From: an uncultured Mucilaginibacter sp.
GTDB lineage: Bacteria > Bacteroidota > Bacteroidia > Sphingobacteriales > Sphingobacteriaceae
Assembly: GCF_903893715.1 (NCBI RefSeq)
Contig: NZ_CAITNG010000155.1
Location: forward strand, 1-35,949
Direction: 5' to 3'
DNA length: 35,949 bases
A model generated the notes under the pieces. It saw nothing but the letters and a program-made list of their open reading frames with translations, had not been told where the DNA came from and made no database searches. How positions within the stretch are numbered: the stretch's first letter is position 1; the number at the start of each line of letters is the position of its first letter. Below, piece by piece: positions 26,503 to 34,395 of this stretch. Made by a program: the position numbers and the translations under genes.

Positions 26503-26533
26503 TTGTTGATAATAATATAATGTATTACCTTTG
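26503..26533 (+). promoter_or_regulatory. Promoter for the PepSY-like gene
   Basis: TTTG (TTG at 26503-26505) and TACCTTTG at 26526-26533 are separated by 20 bases, an excellent -33/-7 pair. It lies 42 bases before the ATG at 26576. Confidence 0.7.
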
Positions 26534-26575
26534 CTATTGAAATTAATGTATTAAAACAATCAAATCATTATCATT

Positions 26576-27031
26576 ATGAAAAAGTTAATAATTCTAATTT
26601 CTGTATTCTCGTTAGGATTTGGATTTTATGCGAAAGCGCAATATATAGGTGCACAAGACCTGCCTGCAGATATCAACCAGGATTTTTCTGCTAAATACCC
26701 TAACCTGACCAAGGTTGATTGGGAAAAGGATGGCAAACACTATAAAGCGACTTTCACAGTAGAAAAATCGGCCCACGAAGTGGTGTACGACCAAAATGGA
26801 AAAGTTGTATCGCAACAATTCGGTTTGCCTGTAAGCAATCTGCCTACAGGTGTGTTTAGTGGTCTGAAAAAGAATTTCCCTGATTTGCAGGTACAAGACG
26901 CTAATCAAATTGAAGAAAAAGGTTATGTTTCGTATCAGGTAAGTTTAAAAGACGAAAACAACGCCGTTGAAAAAGTAATCATGGCTGCCGATGGCCGCGT
27001 GATCAGGACGGTTGCAGAAGACCAGCAATAA
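26576..27031 (+). CDS. Periplasmic PepSY-like (BLIP-fold) protein
   Basis: 151 residues with a signal peptide (MKKLIILISVFSLGFGFYAK, cleavage near AKAQ). Two repeated modules follow, each of the type FSAKYPNLTKVDWEKDGKHY and LKKNFPDLQVQDANQIEEKG, matching the PepSY-like/DUF2874 family (beta-lactamase-inhibitor-like fold). Family members are common abundant periplasmic proteins of Bacteroidota with unclear role. It has its own strong promoter and terminator and is thus monocistronic and probably well expressed. Confidence 0.87.
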   Translation: MKKLIILISVFSLGFGFYAKAQYIGAQDLPADINQDFSAKYPNLTKVDWEKDGKHYKATFTVEKSAHEVVYDQNGKVVSQQFGLPVSNLPTGVFSGLKKNFPDLQVQDANQIEEKGYVSYQVSLKDENNAVEKVIMAADGRVIRTVAEDQQ

Positions 27032-27057
27032 TGCGACTTTAGAGAAATTAAAAATTT

Positions 27058-27088
27058 AAAGACCCTGCACATGCAGGGTCTTTTTTTT
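27058..27088 (+). terminator. Intrinsic terminator after the PepSY-like gene
   Basis: GACCCTGCA and TGCAGGGTC form a tight hairpin (27061-27080), extended by AAA/TTT pairs and followed by eight T. Confidence 0.93.
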
Positions 27089-27348
27089 GTGCAACATTTT
27101 TTGCGTTTTAAAGTTATATCCCTAAATTAATTGTGCTTATCATAAATCAAAAAAAGACGATCGTACAACCATGGGCTATGTTTTTTTACTGCATAAGTAT
27201 AGTAGTAAGCGCGCTGCCCTTTTACAATTGCCGGCTTTGCCGCCAAACAGCAAACATTAAATAAAGAATTGGCAACCACATATACTATAAAAGCGTATAT
27301 TAAGTTATACATTTAAAGCTTAATAGTTAAAACATTGGAAAAACTATA

Positions 27349-29073
27349 ATGAATAAGTACCTGCTACTGACATTCATTCTATTGACCTCTTTAGGATTGC
27401 ATGGACAAAACTGCCCTCCTAACATTGGTTTTGAAAACGGCGATTTTACCAATTGGGAGTTATCGTCGGGATATGTTGCAAGCGACGGCACTTTTTTATT
27501 AACGCCTACCGGCACAACCCCTGTAGCAGGCAGGCAACAAATTATCAGCAAAACCAGCAATCCGGGTGTTGATATTTATGGGGGATTTCCTCAACTATGT
27601 CCTAACGGAAGCAACTACTCAATAAAACTGGGAAATACCGACGTGAAACCGCCGTATCCGCAAGGTGTGGCCGAACGTATATCATATACCTTTACCGTAC
27701 CCACTAACCAAACGGATTATACCATAGTTTATAACTACGCTATTGTGTTACAAGATCCGGGTCCTAATTCAGTTCAGCATACCATGCCCGAAAAACCAAT
27801 GTTCTCGGCCGAGATATATGACGTGGAAAGTAACCAATATATCACTTGCGCATCGTTCAGTTATAATGCCGGTTCCAGTTTACCGGGATTTACCGCAGCC
27901 AGCGGTGGAAACCAGTCGCAGGGTATTGTTTACACCAAAGGATGGACCCAATCGTCGATAAGCCTGAGGGGCTATGGCGGTAAAACGGTACGTTTGGAAT
28001 TTAGCGCCCGCGATTGCACACCCGGAGGCCATTTTGGCTATGCCTACATTGATGTGAATGAGCCTTGCGGTGCGGCCATAACCGGCAATAACTATTGCCT
28101 GAACGAAAAAGGAATGACCTTGTACGCGCCGACCGGCTTTAGCCAATATAACTGGTACAATTCCGATTTTTCGAAACTTTTGGGCACCGGCCCAACGTTA
28201 ACGCTAAACCCTGTACCGCCAGATCAGACAAAAATAGCGTTGGCAACAGTGCCATACGCTGGCCTGGGCTGCCCTGATACCATTTACACGGTTATCAACG
28301 CCATTAACGCGACGTTTAATTTCACCGTTCCCGATTCTGTCGCGATGTGTTCAGCGCAGCCCACTTACGACCTTACTTCAGGTGCGGTAACGAGTGGCAG
28401 TAGCGGCAATTTGGCCTACAGTTATTATAAAGACCCGAATGGCCTCGACTTCCTTCCATCGCCAAATGCTGTTACGCCGGGCACCTATTATATCAAGGCC
28501 ATAAACCCGTCCGGCTGTTCGGGCATTTTACCTGTTAAGGTGGTCGTCAACAACCCTATCATAAAAATAAACGCTCCTACTACGTTTACATACCCCACCG
28601 GTATCGACCTTTCATCTGTTTTCGTAAAAGACACGTCACTGACTTATACCTATTATTACGATTCGAAGGCGACCAAGCCTATTCCGAATTTCACCAATGT
28701 GCATTATACCGGCACCTATTACATAAAAGCCACCTCTAAGTATGGTTGCTTTACCATTACATCCGTAAATATTACCGTAAACCCGCCGCCGCCGCCAATC
28801 ATTACCGGGCCAAACACCTTTACGCCTAATAACGATGGCGTTAACGATACCTTTAATATAAACATAAAGGGTTATGGAGAGTTTGGCAGCTTGAAGATAC
28901 TGAACAGGTACGGCAAAGAAGTATTCTCTACAACCAGCATTGAAACGGCCTGGGATGGCAAATACCTGGGTGAGCCCCTGCCTGTTGGCACATACTATTG
29001 GTTATTTACCGGCACCAATACGTACGATAGGTCGCCGGTGCATGCGGCGGGTTCTATTACCCTGCTCAGGTAA
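27349..29073 (+). CDS. Secreted adhesin-like protein with T9SS sorting domain
   Basis: 574 residues with a signal peptide (MNKYLLLTFILLTSLGLHGQ). The N-terminal region (about 25-240) starts NCPPNIGFENGDFTNWELSS and resembles a carbohydrate-binding/jelly-roll module. Ig-like stretches containing paired Cys (GLGCPD, SGCSGI, YGCFTI) follow. The C-terminal about 85 residues are a CHU_C-type sorting domain (FTPNNDGVNDTFNI, NRYGKEVFS, AWDGKYLGEPLPVGTYYW). It should be exported by Sec and then by the type IX system to the cell surface. Its stop directly abuts the stop of the convergent acyltransferase gene. Confidence 0.87.
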   Translation: MNKYLLLTFILLTSLGLHGQNCPPNIGFENGDFTNWELSSGYVASDGTFLLTPTGTTPVAGRQQIISKTSNPGVDIYGGFPQLCPNGSNYSIKLGNTDVKPPYPQGVAERISYTFTVPTNQTDYTIVYNYAIVLQDPGPNSVQHTMPEKPMFSAEIYDVESNQYITCASFSYNAGSSLPGFTAASGGNQSQGIVYTKGWTQSSISLRGYGGKTVRLEFSARDCTPGGHFGYAYIDVNEPCGAAITGNNYCLNEKGMTLYAPTGFSQYNWYNSDFSKLLGTGPTLTLNPVPPDQTKIALATVPYAGLGCPDTIYTVINAINATFNFTVPDSVAMCSAQPTYDLTSGAVTSGSSGNLAYSYYKDPNGLDFLPSPNAVTPGTYYIKAINPSGCSGILPVKVVVNNPIIKINAPTTFTYPTGIDLSSVFVKDTSLTYTYYYDSKATKPIPNFTNVHYTGTYYIKATSKYGCFTITSVNITVNPPPPPIITGPNTFTPNNDGVNDTFNINIKGYGEFGSLKILNRYGKEVFSTTSIETAWDGKYLGEPLPVGTYYWLFTGTNTYDRSPVHAAGSITLLR

Positions 29074-30240
29074 CTAAACTTTGATAATGATTTTCTTTTT
29101 GTAAAAAATCCACACGATGACAAACCAAACCAAAACGACTGTTATCGCGTAAGCTAATGAGGCGTTTACCGGCGAGAAAAACGGTTTAAAATAAGTATTG
29201 AACAGGTGCGCGCTCAATGATACTTCTTTGGCATCCTGTACTTTTATCATATTTAACGAACGTGCTACTACCCCCGATGCCACAAACACAAAAATGGCAT
29301 TGGTGCCAAAGGCCACAAAAGGCGCGGTTAATTTTTTATAGCCATGAACGTCAATCAACCAGTAAAACAGAGCAAGGAAAGTGGTGGCCAGGCCACCGGT
29401 ATAAAGCACAAACGAACTTGTCCATAATGCTTTATTGATGGGGAATGCCAAACCCCATATTTTGCCGGCTATAATAGCCAGCATACCAATGGTGAACATC
29501 CAAACCACTTTGTTTGCGTCATCTTTGTCTTTACGTTTTAGCCAGGTGCCTGTCAAAATTCCAAACAGCACGGTGGCTACCGCGGTCATGGTGCCTAACA
29601 AACCTTCGGGGTCCCAGGTAACCGAAAACTTCCACAAATGTGCCGTGCCAAATACCGAGCGGTCTATCCAGGCGCCCAGGTTGGTTTGAGGATTCAGGTT
29701 GGCCGGGCCAAAACCGGGCACAGGTATAAAACACATCAGGATGTAATACATTACCAAAAGGATACCAAATAACCAAAGCTGCGTTTTGCGCGTGGTTTTG
29801 ATGTAGATAAAACCGGCTATACCAAACGATACGGCGATGCGCATCAATACACCCGGTATGCGCATGGTTTGCAATACCGACAAAAAACTCTGGAAAACAC
29901 CAATAGTCTGCACATTTGCAGGTTTAAAATATGGGAAGCCCGACATACCCAGAGCCAATAAGGCCAAAACTACGGTTCGCCTTAGTAAGTTAAGCAATAA
30001 ACCTTTTTGTTGCGCCGGGTCGGCCTTTTTACTTTCCATTGCGAAAACAATAGAAACACCTACGATGAACAAAAAGAATGGAAATATCAGGTCGGTTGGT
30101 GTACAGCCGTTCCATACGGAATGCTCCAGTGGTGCGTAAACATTGTCGCTGCCGGGGTTGTTTACCAGTATCATGGCGGCTACCGTGGCCCCACGAAATA
30201 CATCGAGCGATAAAAGGCGTTGCTTAGGTTGTTGGGTCAT
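29074..30240 (-). CDS. NagX-like membrane acyltransferase (DUF5009/HGSNAT family)
   Basis: 388 residues with about ten or more membrane segments. The N-terminal signature LLSLDVFRGATVAAMILVNN, then TPTDLIFPFFLFIVGVSIVF, is typical of the heparan-alpha-glucosaminide N-acetyltransferase-like family, known in Bacteroidota as NagX or DUF5009. It is thought to transacetylate amino sugars at the inner membrane, acting in amino-sugar or cell-wall sugar use. It diverges from anmK across 90 bases, which fits a shared role in muropeptide sugar recycling. Function is inferred from family and context. Confidence 0.88.
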   Translation of the reverse strand: MTQQPKQRLLSLDVFRGATVAAMILVNNPGSDNVYAPLEHSVWNGCTPTDLIFPFFLFIVGVSIVFAMESKKADPAQQKGLLLNLLRRTVVLALLALGMSGFPYFKPANVQTIGVFQSFLSVLQTMRIPGVLMRIAVSFGIAGFIYIKTTRKTQLWLFGILLVMYYILMCFIPVPGFGPANLNPQTNLGAWIDRSVFGTAHLWKFSVTWDPEGLLGTMTAVATVLFGILTGTWLKRKDKDDANKVVWMFTIGMLAIIAGKIWGLAFPINKALWTSSFVLYTGGLATTFLALFYWLIDVHGYKKLTAPFVAFGTNAIFVFVASGVVARSLNMIKVQDAKEVSLSAHLFNTYFKPFFSPVNASLAYAITVVLVWFVIVWIFYKKKIIIKV

Positions 30241-30317
30241 TATTGGCTGTTGTATTACAACCTAAAGCTAACATTTTTAAGCCAAAATGTTAAACCCGCA
30301 TTGGCACACTAATTTTT

Positions 30318-30325
30318 TATATTTG
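30318..30325 (+). promoter_or_regulatory. -7 element immediately before anmK
   Basis: TATATTTG lies 5 bases before the ATG at 30331. A TTG sits at 30301-30303, but with a short 14-base spacer. If used, the mRNA would begin at or near the start codon (leaderless). Confidence 0.4.
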
Positions 30326-30330
30326 GAAAG

Positions 30331-31509
30331 ATGAACAGCAACCTCCAAAACTTATTTAAAGCGGCGCAAAAAAAGGAACGACTGGGCGTGGGCTTAATGT
30401 CGGGCACATCGTTGGATGGATTGGATATTGCCTTGTGCCGGTTTAAAGGCAATGGGTTAAGTACGGTTTTTGAACTGCTGGAATTTAAAACGGTTGACTA
30501 TACTGATGACCTGAAACACGATATAAGGCAGATATTCTCGCGTAAAATGGTGGATTTGGAGAAGCTTTGCATCCTGAACGATTACATTGGCGATTTTCAC
30601 GGGAATTTGGTTAACGGGGCCTTAAAGGGCTGGGCAGTTGATAAAAAAACAGTTGACTACATCGCCAGCCACGGCCAAACCATATACCATGCGCCAAAGC
30701 GTTTGCACGGGCAGCCACAATACCCCAATGCTACGCTGCAAATTGGCGATGCCGACCATATCGCGGTGCGCACGGGTGTATTGACGATAAGCGACTTTAG
30801 GCAAAAGCACCTGGCCGCGGGTGGCGAAGGCGCTCCGCTTGCCCTTTACGGCGATTATATTTTGGCCAGCAAGGCCGGCGAAGACCGCATTTTGTTGAAC
30901 ATAGGCGGCATCAGTAATTTTACCTATTTACCCGCCGATGGCGACGGACAGAAAGTGGTTTGCAGCGACATAGGCCCGGGCAATACACTTATAGATGCCG
31001 CCTGCAAAAAATACTTTGATAAGGATTATGATAAAAACTCGGCAATAGCCTTTACCGGGAATATTGACCATTCGTTGCTCAAAGCCTTGTTGGCTCATCC
31101 GTTTTTTGAGGAGAGCCTGCCGAAAACAACCGGCCCTGAGTTGTTCAATTTGGAATATGTTGAACGCGCACAGCAGCTGTCGGAAACAAAAGGCGTTGCG
31201 CCAAAAGATTTGATGGCTACCTTAAGTGCGTTTACCGCGACCGTTATAGCGAACACGCTTTATGCGTATAATGCGGGAGCAAAGGTTTTTGTAAGCGGCG
31301 GCGGTGCCCGCAACCCGTTCATTATGCAGCATCTCCGAAAGCTATTGCCCGATGTGCTTATCGCGAAGACGGATGCGCTGGGTATACCGGCCGATGCCAA
31401 AGAGGCTATCCTTTTTGCGCTGCTGGGCAACGAGGCTATATGCGGCGAACCCATCCGCATAGGTAAAAACCCGGCCACATTGATGGGAAAGTTTAGCTTC
31501 CCCATATAA
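30331..31509 (+). CDS. anmK: Anhydro-N-acetylmuramic acid kinase
   Basis: 392 residues. The enzyme cleaves and phosphorylates 1,6-anhydro-MurNAc to MurNAc-6-phosphate in peptidoglycan recycling. The N-terminal phosphate motif GVGLMSGTSLDGLDIALCRF, the block VDYIASHGQTIYHAP, the phosphate-2 motif LNIGGISNFTYLP, then SDIGPGNTLIDAAC and the adenosine motif VSGGGARNPF are all present and in order. Length is typical. It is divergent from the NagX-like gene and followed 45 bases later by a small membrane protein gene on the same strand. Confidence 0.95.
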   Translation: MNSNLQNLFKAAQKKERLGVGLMSGTSLDGLDIALCRFKGNGLSTVFELLEFKTVDYTDDLKHDIRQIFSRKMVDLEKLCILNDYIGDFHGNLVNGALKGWAVDKKTVDYIASHGQTIYHAPKRLHGQPQYPNATLQIGDADHIAVRTGVLTISDFRQKHLAAGGEGAPLALYGDYILASKAGEDRILLNIGGISNFTYLPADGDGQKVVCSDIGPGNTLIDAACKKYFDKDYDKNSAIAFTGNIDHSLLKALLAHPFFEESLPKTTGPELFNLEYVERAQQLSETKGVAPKDLMATLSAFTATVIANTLYAYNAGAKVFVSGGGARNPFIMQHLRKLLPDVLIAKTDALGIPADAKEAILFALLGNEAICGEPIRIGKNPATLMGKFSFPI

Positions 31510-31554
31510 ACTACGCTGATATTTTCTTGTATATTCGCATAAAAATCAACCGAT

Positions 31555-31995
31555 ATGAATTTCTATACCTTTGTTAAAATGCTGCATTCCGGGTTCAGGT
31601 ATGTGGTATTTGTGATGGTGCTTATCGCCATAGTGCAGGCTTTGCTGGGCTGGTTCGGTAAAAAAGCTTATACCGAAGGCAACCGCAAAATAAACCTGTT
31701 CAGCATGATTGCGGTGCATACGCAAATTTTGATAGGCTTATTGCTGTATTTTTTAAGTCCGTTTGTGCAGTTTACCAGCCAAACCATGAAGGATGATACT
31801 ACCCGATACTGGACGGTAGAACACATCTGCATGATGATATTTGCCATGATATTGGTAACTATCGGGCATAGCCGTGCGAAGAAAATTACCACGCCCGAAA
31901 TGAAGCATCGCGCCATCGCCATTTTTTACGGGTTGGCACTGTTGGTCATTGTTATGGCTATAGTACAAAGCCACAGGCCGTTAATAGGCAGTTAA
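31555..31995 (+). CDS. Four-helix membrane protein, cytochrome b-like
   Basis: 146 residues with four hydrophobic segments (YVVFVMVLIAIVQALLGW, FSMIAVHTQILIGLLLYFLS, ICMMIFAMILVTIGHSRA and IAIFYGLALLVIVMAIVQ). Conserved-looking His residues (MLHSGFRY, AVHTQILIG, VEHICMM, TIGHSR) sit near membrane faces, as in Bacteroidota proteins often annotated as cytochrome B. Heme binding is plausible but unproven. It may share the anmK transcript. A -7-like TATATTCG lies just upstream. Confidence 0.75.
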   Translation: MNFYTFVKMLHSGFRYVVFVMVLIAIVQALLGWFGKKAYTEGNRKINLFSMIAVHTQILIGLLLYFLSPFVQFTSQTMKDDTTRYWTVEHICMMIFAMILVTIGHSRAKKITTPEMKHRAIAIFYGLALLVIVMAIVQSHRPLIGS

Positions 31996-32040
31996 GCCAA
32001 AAACCGCATTCCCGATAGGAATAATAGGGAAAACAGCGAT

Positions 32041-32065
32041 ATTTAGTGTCAATTTGACACTAAAT
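32041..32065. promoter_or_regulatory. 25-base perfect inverted repeat upstream of the trp promoter
   Basis: ATTTAGTGTCAA and TTGACACTAAAT form perfect 12-base arms around a single T, ending 15 bases before the -33 TTTG of the trp promoter. It fits an operator bound by a dimeric regulator. Alternatively it acts as an A+T-rich hairpin terminator for the gene ending at 31995, because TATTTTTG follows. Confidence 0.5.
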
Positions 32066-32080
32066 TATTTTTGTAAAAAA

Positions 32081-32110
32081 TTTGTTTATTCAAAAATGTT
32101 TCTAAATTTG
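32081..32110 (+). promoter_or_regulatory. Main trp operon promoter
   Basis: TTTG at 32081-32084 and TAAATTTG at 32103-32110 with an 18-base spacer. The leader-peptide ATG at 32119 follows only 8 bases after the -7 element, so the leader is nearly leaderless. Confidence 0.7.
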
Positions 32111-32118
32111 CATCCACA

Positions 32119-32187
32119 ATGATCAAAAACGCCCATAACCTAAGCTGGTGGCACCTTACAAAAAAGGTAGCCGGGAATGTTATTTGA
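32119..32187 (+). CDS. trpL: trp leader peptide
   Basis: A 22-residue peptide (start MIKNAHNLSWWHLTKK, then five more residues to a TGA at 32185-32187). Two adjacent Trp codons lie at 32146-32151. Its position between a strong promoter and trpE, together with the overlapping stem alternatives, marks it as an attenuation sensor: ribosome stalling at the Trp codons when charged tRNA-Trp is scarce. There is no Shine-Dalgarno sequence and almost no 5' leader. Confidence 0.85.
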   Translation: MIKNAHNLSWWHLTKKVAGNVI

Positions 32188-32260
32188 CCGATTGGACAAC
32201 TAAACAATTTTAAACCTAATAGAGAATCCGGCAATCCCCAATTGACCGGATTTTTCTTTT
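32150..32260 (+). promoter_or_regulatory. trp attenuator (protector, antiterminator and terminator stems)
   Basis: Segment 1 GGCACC (32150-32155, overlapping the Trp codons) can pair with segment 2 GGTAGCC (32166-32172, one bulged A). Segment 2 GCCGGG (32170-32175) can instead pair with TCCGGC (32227-32232) of segment 3. Segment 3 AATCCGGCAAT (32225-32235) pairs with segment 4 ATTG-A-CCGGATT (32241-32252), followed by TTTTTCTTTT as the terminator. Segment 2 lies inside the last leader codons, so a ribosome reaching the stop covers it and lets 3:4 form. Stalling at Trp frees 2:3 and allows read-through. Confidence 0.85.
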
Positions 32261-32271
32261 ATATACTTTTG
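32242..32271 (+). promoter_or_regulatory. Second promoter-like element between attenuator and trpE
   Basis: TTG at 32242-32244 and TACTTTTG at 32264-32271 have a 19-base spacer. The element starts inside the terminator and lies 11 bases before the trpE ATG, giving possible attenuation-independent basal transcription. It may instead be a chance by-product of the T tract. Confidence 0.45.
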
Positions 32272-32282
32272 CCGACAAACAA

Positions 32283-33713
32283 ATGAAAACATACAAACTA
32301 ACAACCACCTACAAAAAACTATTGGCCGATACCACCACCCCGGTAAGCATTTACCTGCGCCTTCGCGATGTGTTCCCGAATACGTTGTTGCTGGAGAGCT
32401 CGGATTACCATAGTCGCGAAAACAGCATGAGCTATGTTTGCTGCGAGCCGATTGCCGGCTTGGTACTGAACAATGGCGAACTTCAAAAAAAATATCCCGA
32501 CGAAAGGGTTGAAAGCTGCCCGGCCGGTAGTTTTGACCTGGTAAGCGAAGTGGAAGACTTTTTGAAGGCTTTTGAAACAGAAGAAACCGGGCTTAAAATG
32601 ATATCGAACGGTTTGTTTGGTTATTTTACGCACGAAGCCGTGGAGCATTTTGAAACCATTAAGCTGAAGAAGGTTGTTGATAGTCCAACGGCTATCCCCA
32701 CCATGCAGTACCATGTATACAAGTACATCATCGCGATAGACCATTTTAAGAATGAGCTGTATATTTTCCAAAACCAATATGGTGAAGCGGATGAAGAAGG
32801 TTTGCAGAAGGTAGAATACCTCATCAAAAACAAAAACTTCCCTGAATATAGCTTTGAAAGCAATGGCCCCGAAACATCGAACCTGACCGACCAGGAGTTT
32901 ATGGATATGGTGGAGAAGATGAAGAAACACATTTTCCGCGGGGATGTATTCCAGATTGTGCCATCGCGGGCATTTTCGAAACCGTTTTTGGGCGATGAGT
33001 TTAATGTATACCGAGCCTTGCGTTCCATCAATCCGTCGCCATACTTGTTTTATTTCGACTACGGCAATTTCAGGATATTCGGCTCGTCGCCCGAGGCGCA
33101 GATCACCATCAAGAACCGTGTGGCAAGTATTTTCCCGATAGCGGGCACCATTAAGCGCAGCGGCGATGATGAGAACGACGTGAAGCAGGCTTTAAAGCTC
33201 CAGGCCGACCCCAAAGAAGCGGCAGAGCACGTGATGCTGGTTGACCTTGCCCGTAACGACCTGAGCCGCCATTGCGAAGGTGTGCATGTGCAGGCTTTCC
33301 GTGAGGTGCAGTACTACTCGCACCTGATACATTTGGTATCGCATGTAAGCGGTAAGTTGAAAAAAGGTGTGTCATCGTTTAAAATTGTGGCCGATACTTT
33401 CCCGGCAGGCACCCTGAGCGGCGCACCCAAGTTCCGTGCGATGGAGATCATAGACGAGAACGAAAAGACCAAACGCAGCTTTTACAGTGGCGCTATAGGC
33501 TTTTTAGGTTTTAACGGCGATTTTAACCATGCCATTATGATCCGCTCGTTTTTGAGCAAAAACAATGTGCTGCATTACCAGGCCGGGGCGGGTATTGTGG
33601 CGGATTCCATCGCGGAAAGCGAAAAAAATGAGGTAAACAACAAAATAGCCGCCCTGCGTAAAGCATTGGAAATGGCCGACACCATTAACGCGCCCGTGGA
33701 GGTGGCCAATTAA
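32283..33713 (+). CDS. trpE: Anthranilate synthase component I
   Basis: 476 residues. It makes anthranilate from chorismate with ammonia from TrpG, the first step of tryptophan synthesis. The N-terminal LLLESSDYHS carries the LLES feedback-inhibition motif that binds Trp. The chorismate-binding domain follows: GDVFQIVPSRAFSKPF, SPYLFYFDYGNFRIFGSSPE, FPIAGTIKRSGDDENDVKQA, VDLARNDLSRHCEG and FPAGTLSGAPKFRAMEIIDE, all in usual order. Start at ATG 32283, after the attenuator. It is followed 8 bases later by trpG. Confidence 0.96.
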   Translation: MKTYKLTTTYKKLLADTTTPVSIYLRLRDVFPNTLLLESSDYHSRENSMSYVCCEPIAGLVLNNGELQKKYPDERVESCPAGSFDLVSEVEDFLKAFETEETGLKMISNGLFGYFTHEAVEHFETIKLKKVVDSPTAIPTMQYHVYKYIIAIDHFKNELYIFQNQYGEADEEGLQKVEYLIKNKNFPEYSFESNGPETSNLTDQEFMDMVEKMKKHIFRGDVFQIVPSRAFSKPFLGDEFNVYRALRSINPSPYLFYFDYGNFRIFGSSPEAQITIKNRVASIFPIAGTIKRSGDDENDVKQALKLQADPKEAAEHVMLVDLARNDLSRHCEGVHVQAFREVQYYSHLIHLVSHVSGKLKKGVSSFKIVADTFPAGTLSGAPKFRAMEIIDENEKTKRSFYSGAIGFLGFNGDFNHAIMIRSFLSKNNVLHYQAGAGIVADSIAESEKNEVNNKIAALRKALEMADTINAPVEVAN

Positions 33714-33721
33714 ACAGAACC

Positions 33722-34297
33722 ATGAAAATATTGATCATAGATAATTACGACTCGTTTACTTATAACCTGGTGCATTTGGTGAATGAACTTGGCCTGCAAT
33801 GCGAGGTTTGGAGGAACGACAAGTTTGAATTGGCCGATGTGGCGCAATTTGATAAAATCATCCTCTCGCCGGGGCCCGGCATACCGTCCGAAGCGGGTTT
33901 ATTGCTGGATGTAATTAAGACCTACGCGCCCACTAAAAGCATTTTTGGTGTGTGTTTGGGCCAGCAGGCCATTGCCGAGGCCTTTGGCGGAAAGCTGTAT
34001 AACCTGAGCAAGCCGATGCATGGCATTGCCACGCCCATCAAAGTAATTGATACCGATGAGCGGCTTTTTAAGTACCTTCCCGATGTGTTTAAGGTAGGGC
34101 GCTATCACAGCTGGGTGGTTGCCGAAGAAGGTTTGCCCGATTGCTTTGAGGTAACGGCCGTTGACGAGCAGGATGGCTCGATCATGGCGCTGAGTCATAA
34201 GGAGTTTGATGTGCGGGGCGTACAGTTCCACCCGGAGTCGGTGCTGACAGAGCATGGCAGGGCAATGATGGGGAATTGGATATATGCGGCCCCCTAA
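33722..34297 (+). CDS. trpG: Anthranilate synthase component II (glutamine amidotransferase)
   Basis: 191 residues, class I glutamine amidotransferase. It releases ammonia from glutamine for TrpE, and a dual TrpG/PabA role is possible. DNYDSFTYNLVHLV opens the protein, LSPGPGIPSEAG is the conserved loop, GVCLGQQAIAEAFGG holds nucleophile Cys78, and GVQFHPESVLTEHG holds His170 and Glu172. Its last codons and TAA stop lie within the first arm of the C-rich inverted repeat at 34290-34381, so the native C-terminus may have been altered by insertion of that repeat. Confidence 0.95.
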   Translation: MKILIIDNYDSFTYNLVHLVNELGLQCEVWRNDKFELADVAQFDKIILSPGPGIPSEAGLLLDVIKTYAPTKSIFGVCLGQQAIAEAFGGKLYNLSKPMHGIATPIKVIDTDERLFKYLPDVFKVGRYHSWVVAEEGLPDCFEVTAVDEQDGSIMALSHKEFDVRGVQFHPESVLTEHGRAMMGNWIYAAP

Positions 34298-34381
34298 CCC
34301 CCTAAAGGGGGAACTGTTGACGGCTTAATATTAAATCAATTAAATTTAAATTCTCTTCTCCCCCTTTAGGGGGTCGGGGGG
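34290..34381. repeat. C/G-rich inverted repeat between trpG and trpC
   Basis: The left arm (34290-34313) contains CCCCCTAACCCCC and CCCCCTAAAGGGGG. The right arm (34356-34381) contains CCCCCTTTAGGGGG, then TC, then a G6 run. The 14-base cores are exact reverse complements, and each is itself an imperfect palindrome. The 42-base spacer is A+T-rich. I recall similar elements between genes in Bacteroidota, which would make it a dispersed REP-like or miniature element. It could form a long hairpin in the trpG-trpC transcript. Confidence 0.8.
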
Positions 34382-34395
34382 CTGGGTTAGGGCTC

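Noticed and set aside
27127..27312. 61-residue minus-strand open frame with a hydrophobic N-terminus
   Set aside because: It lies in a 317-base gap and looks weakly membrane-like, but has no convincing promoter, family resemblance or partner; not enough to call.
29071..29076. Convergent stops abutting with no spacer
   Set aside because: It is notable but common in compact genomes; no overlapping terminator structure was found to make it more than an annotation remark.
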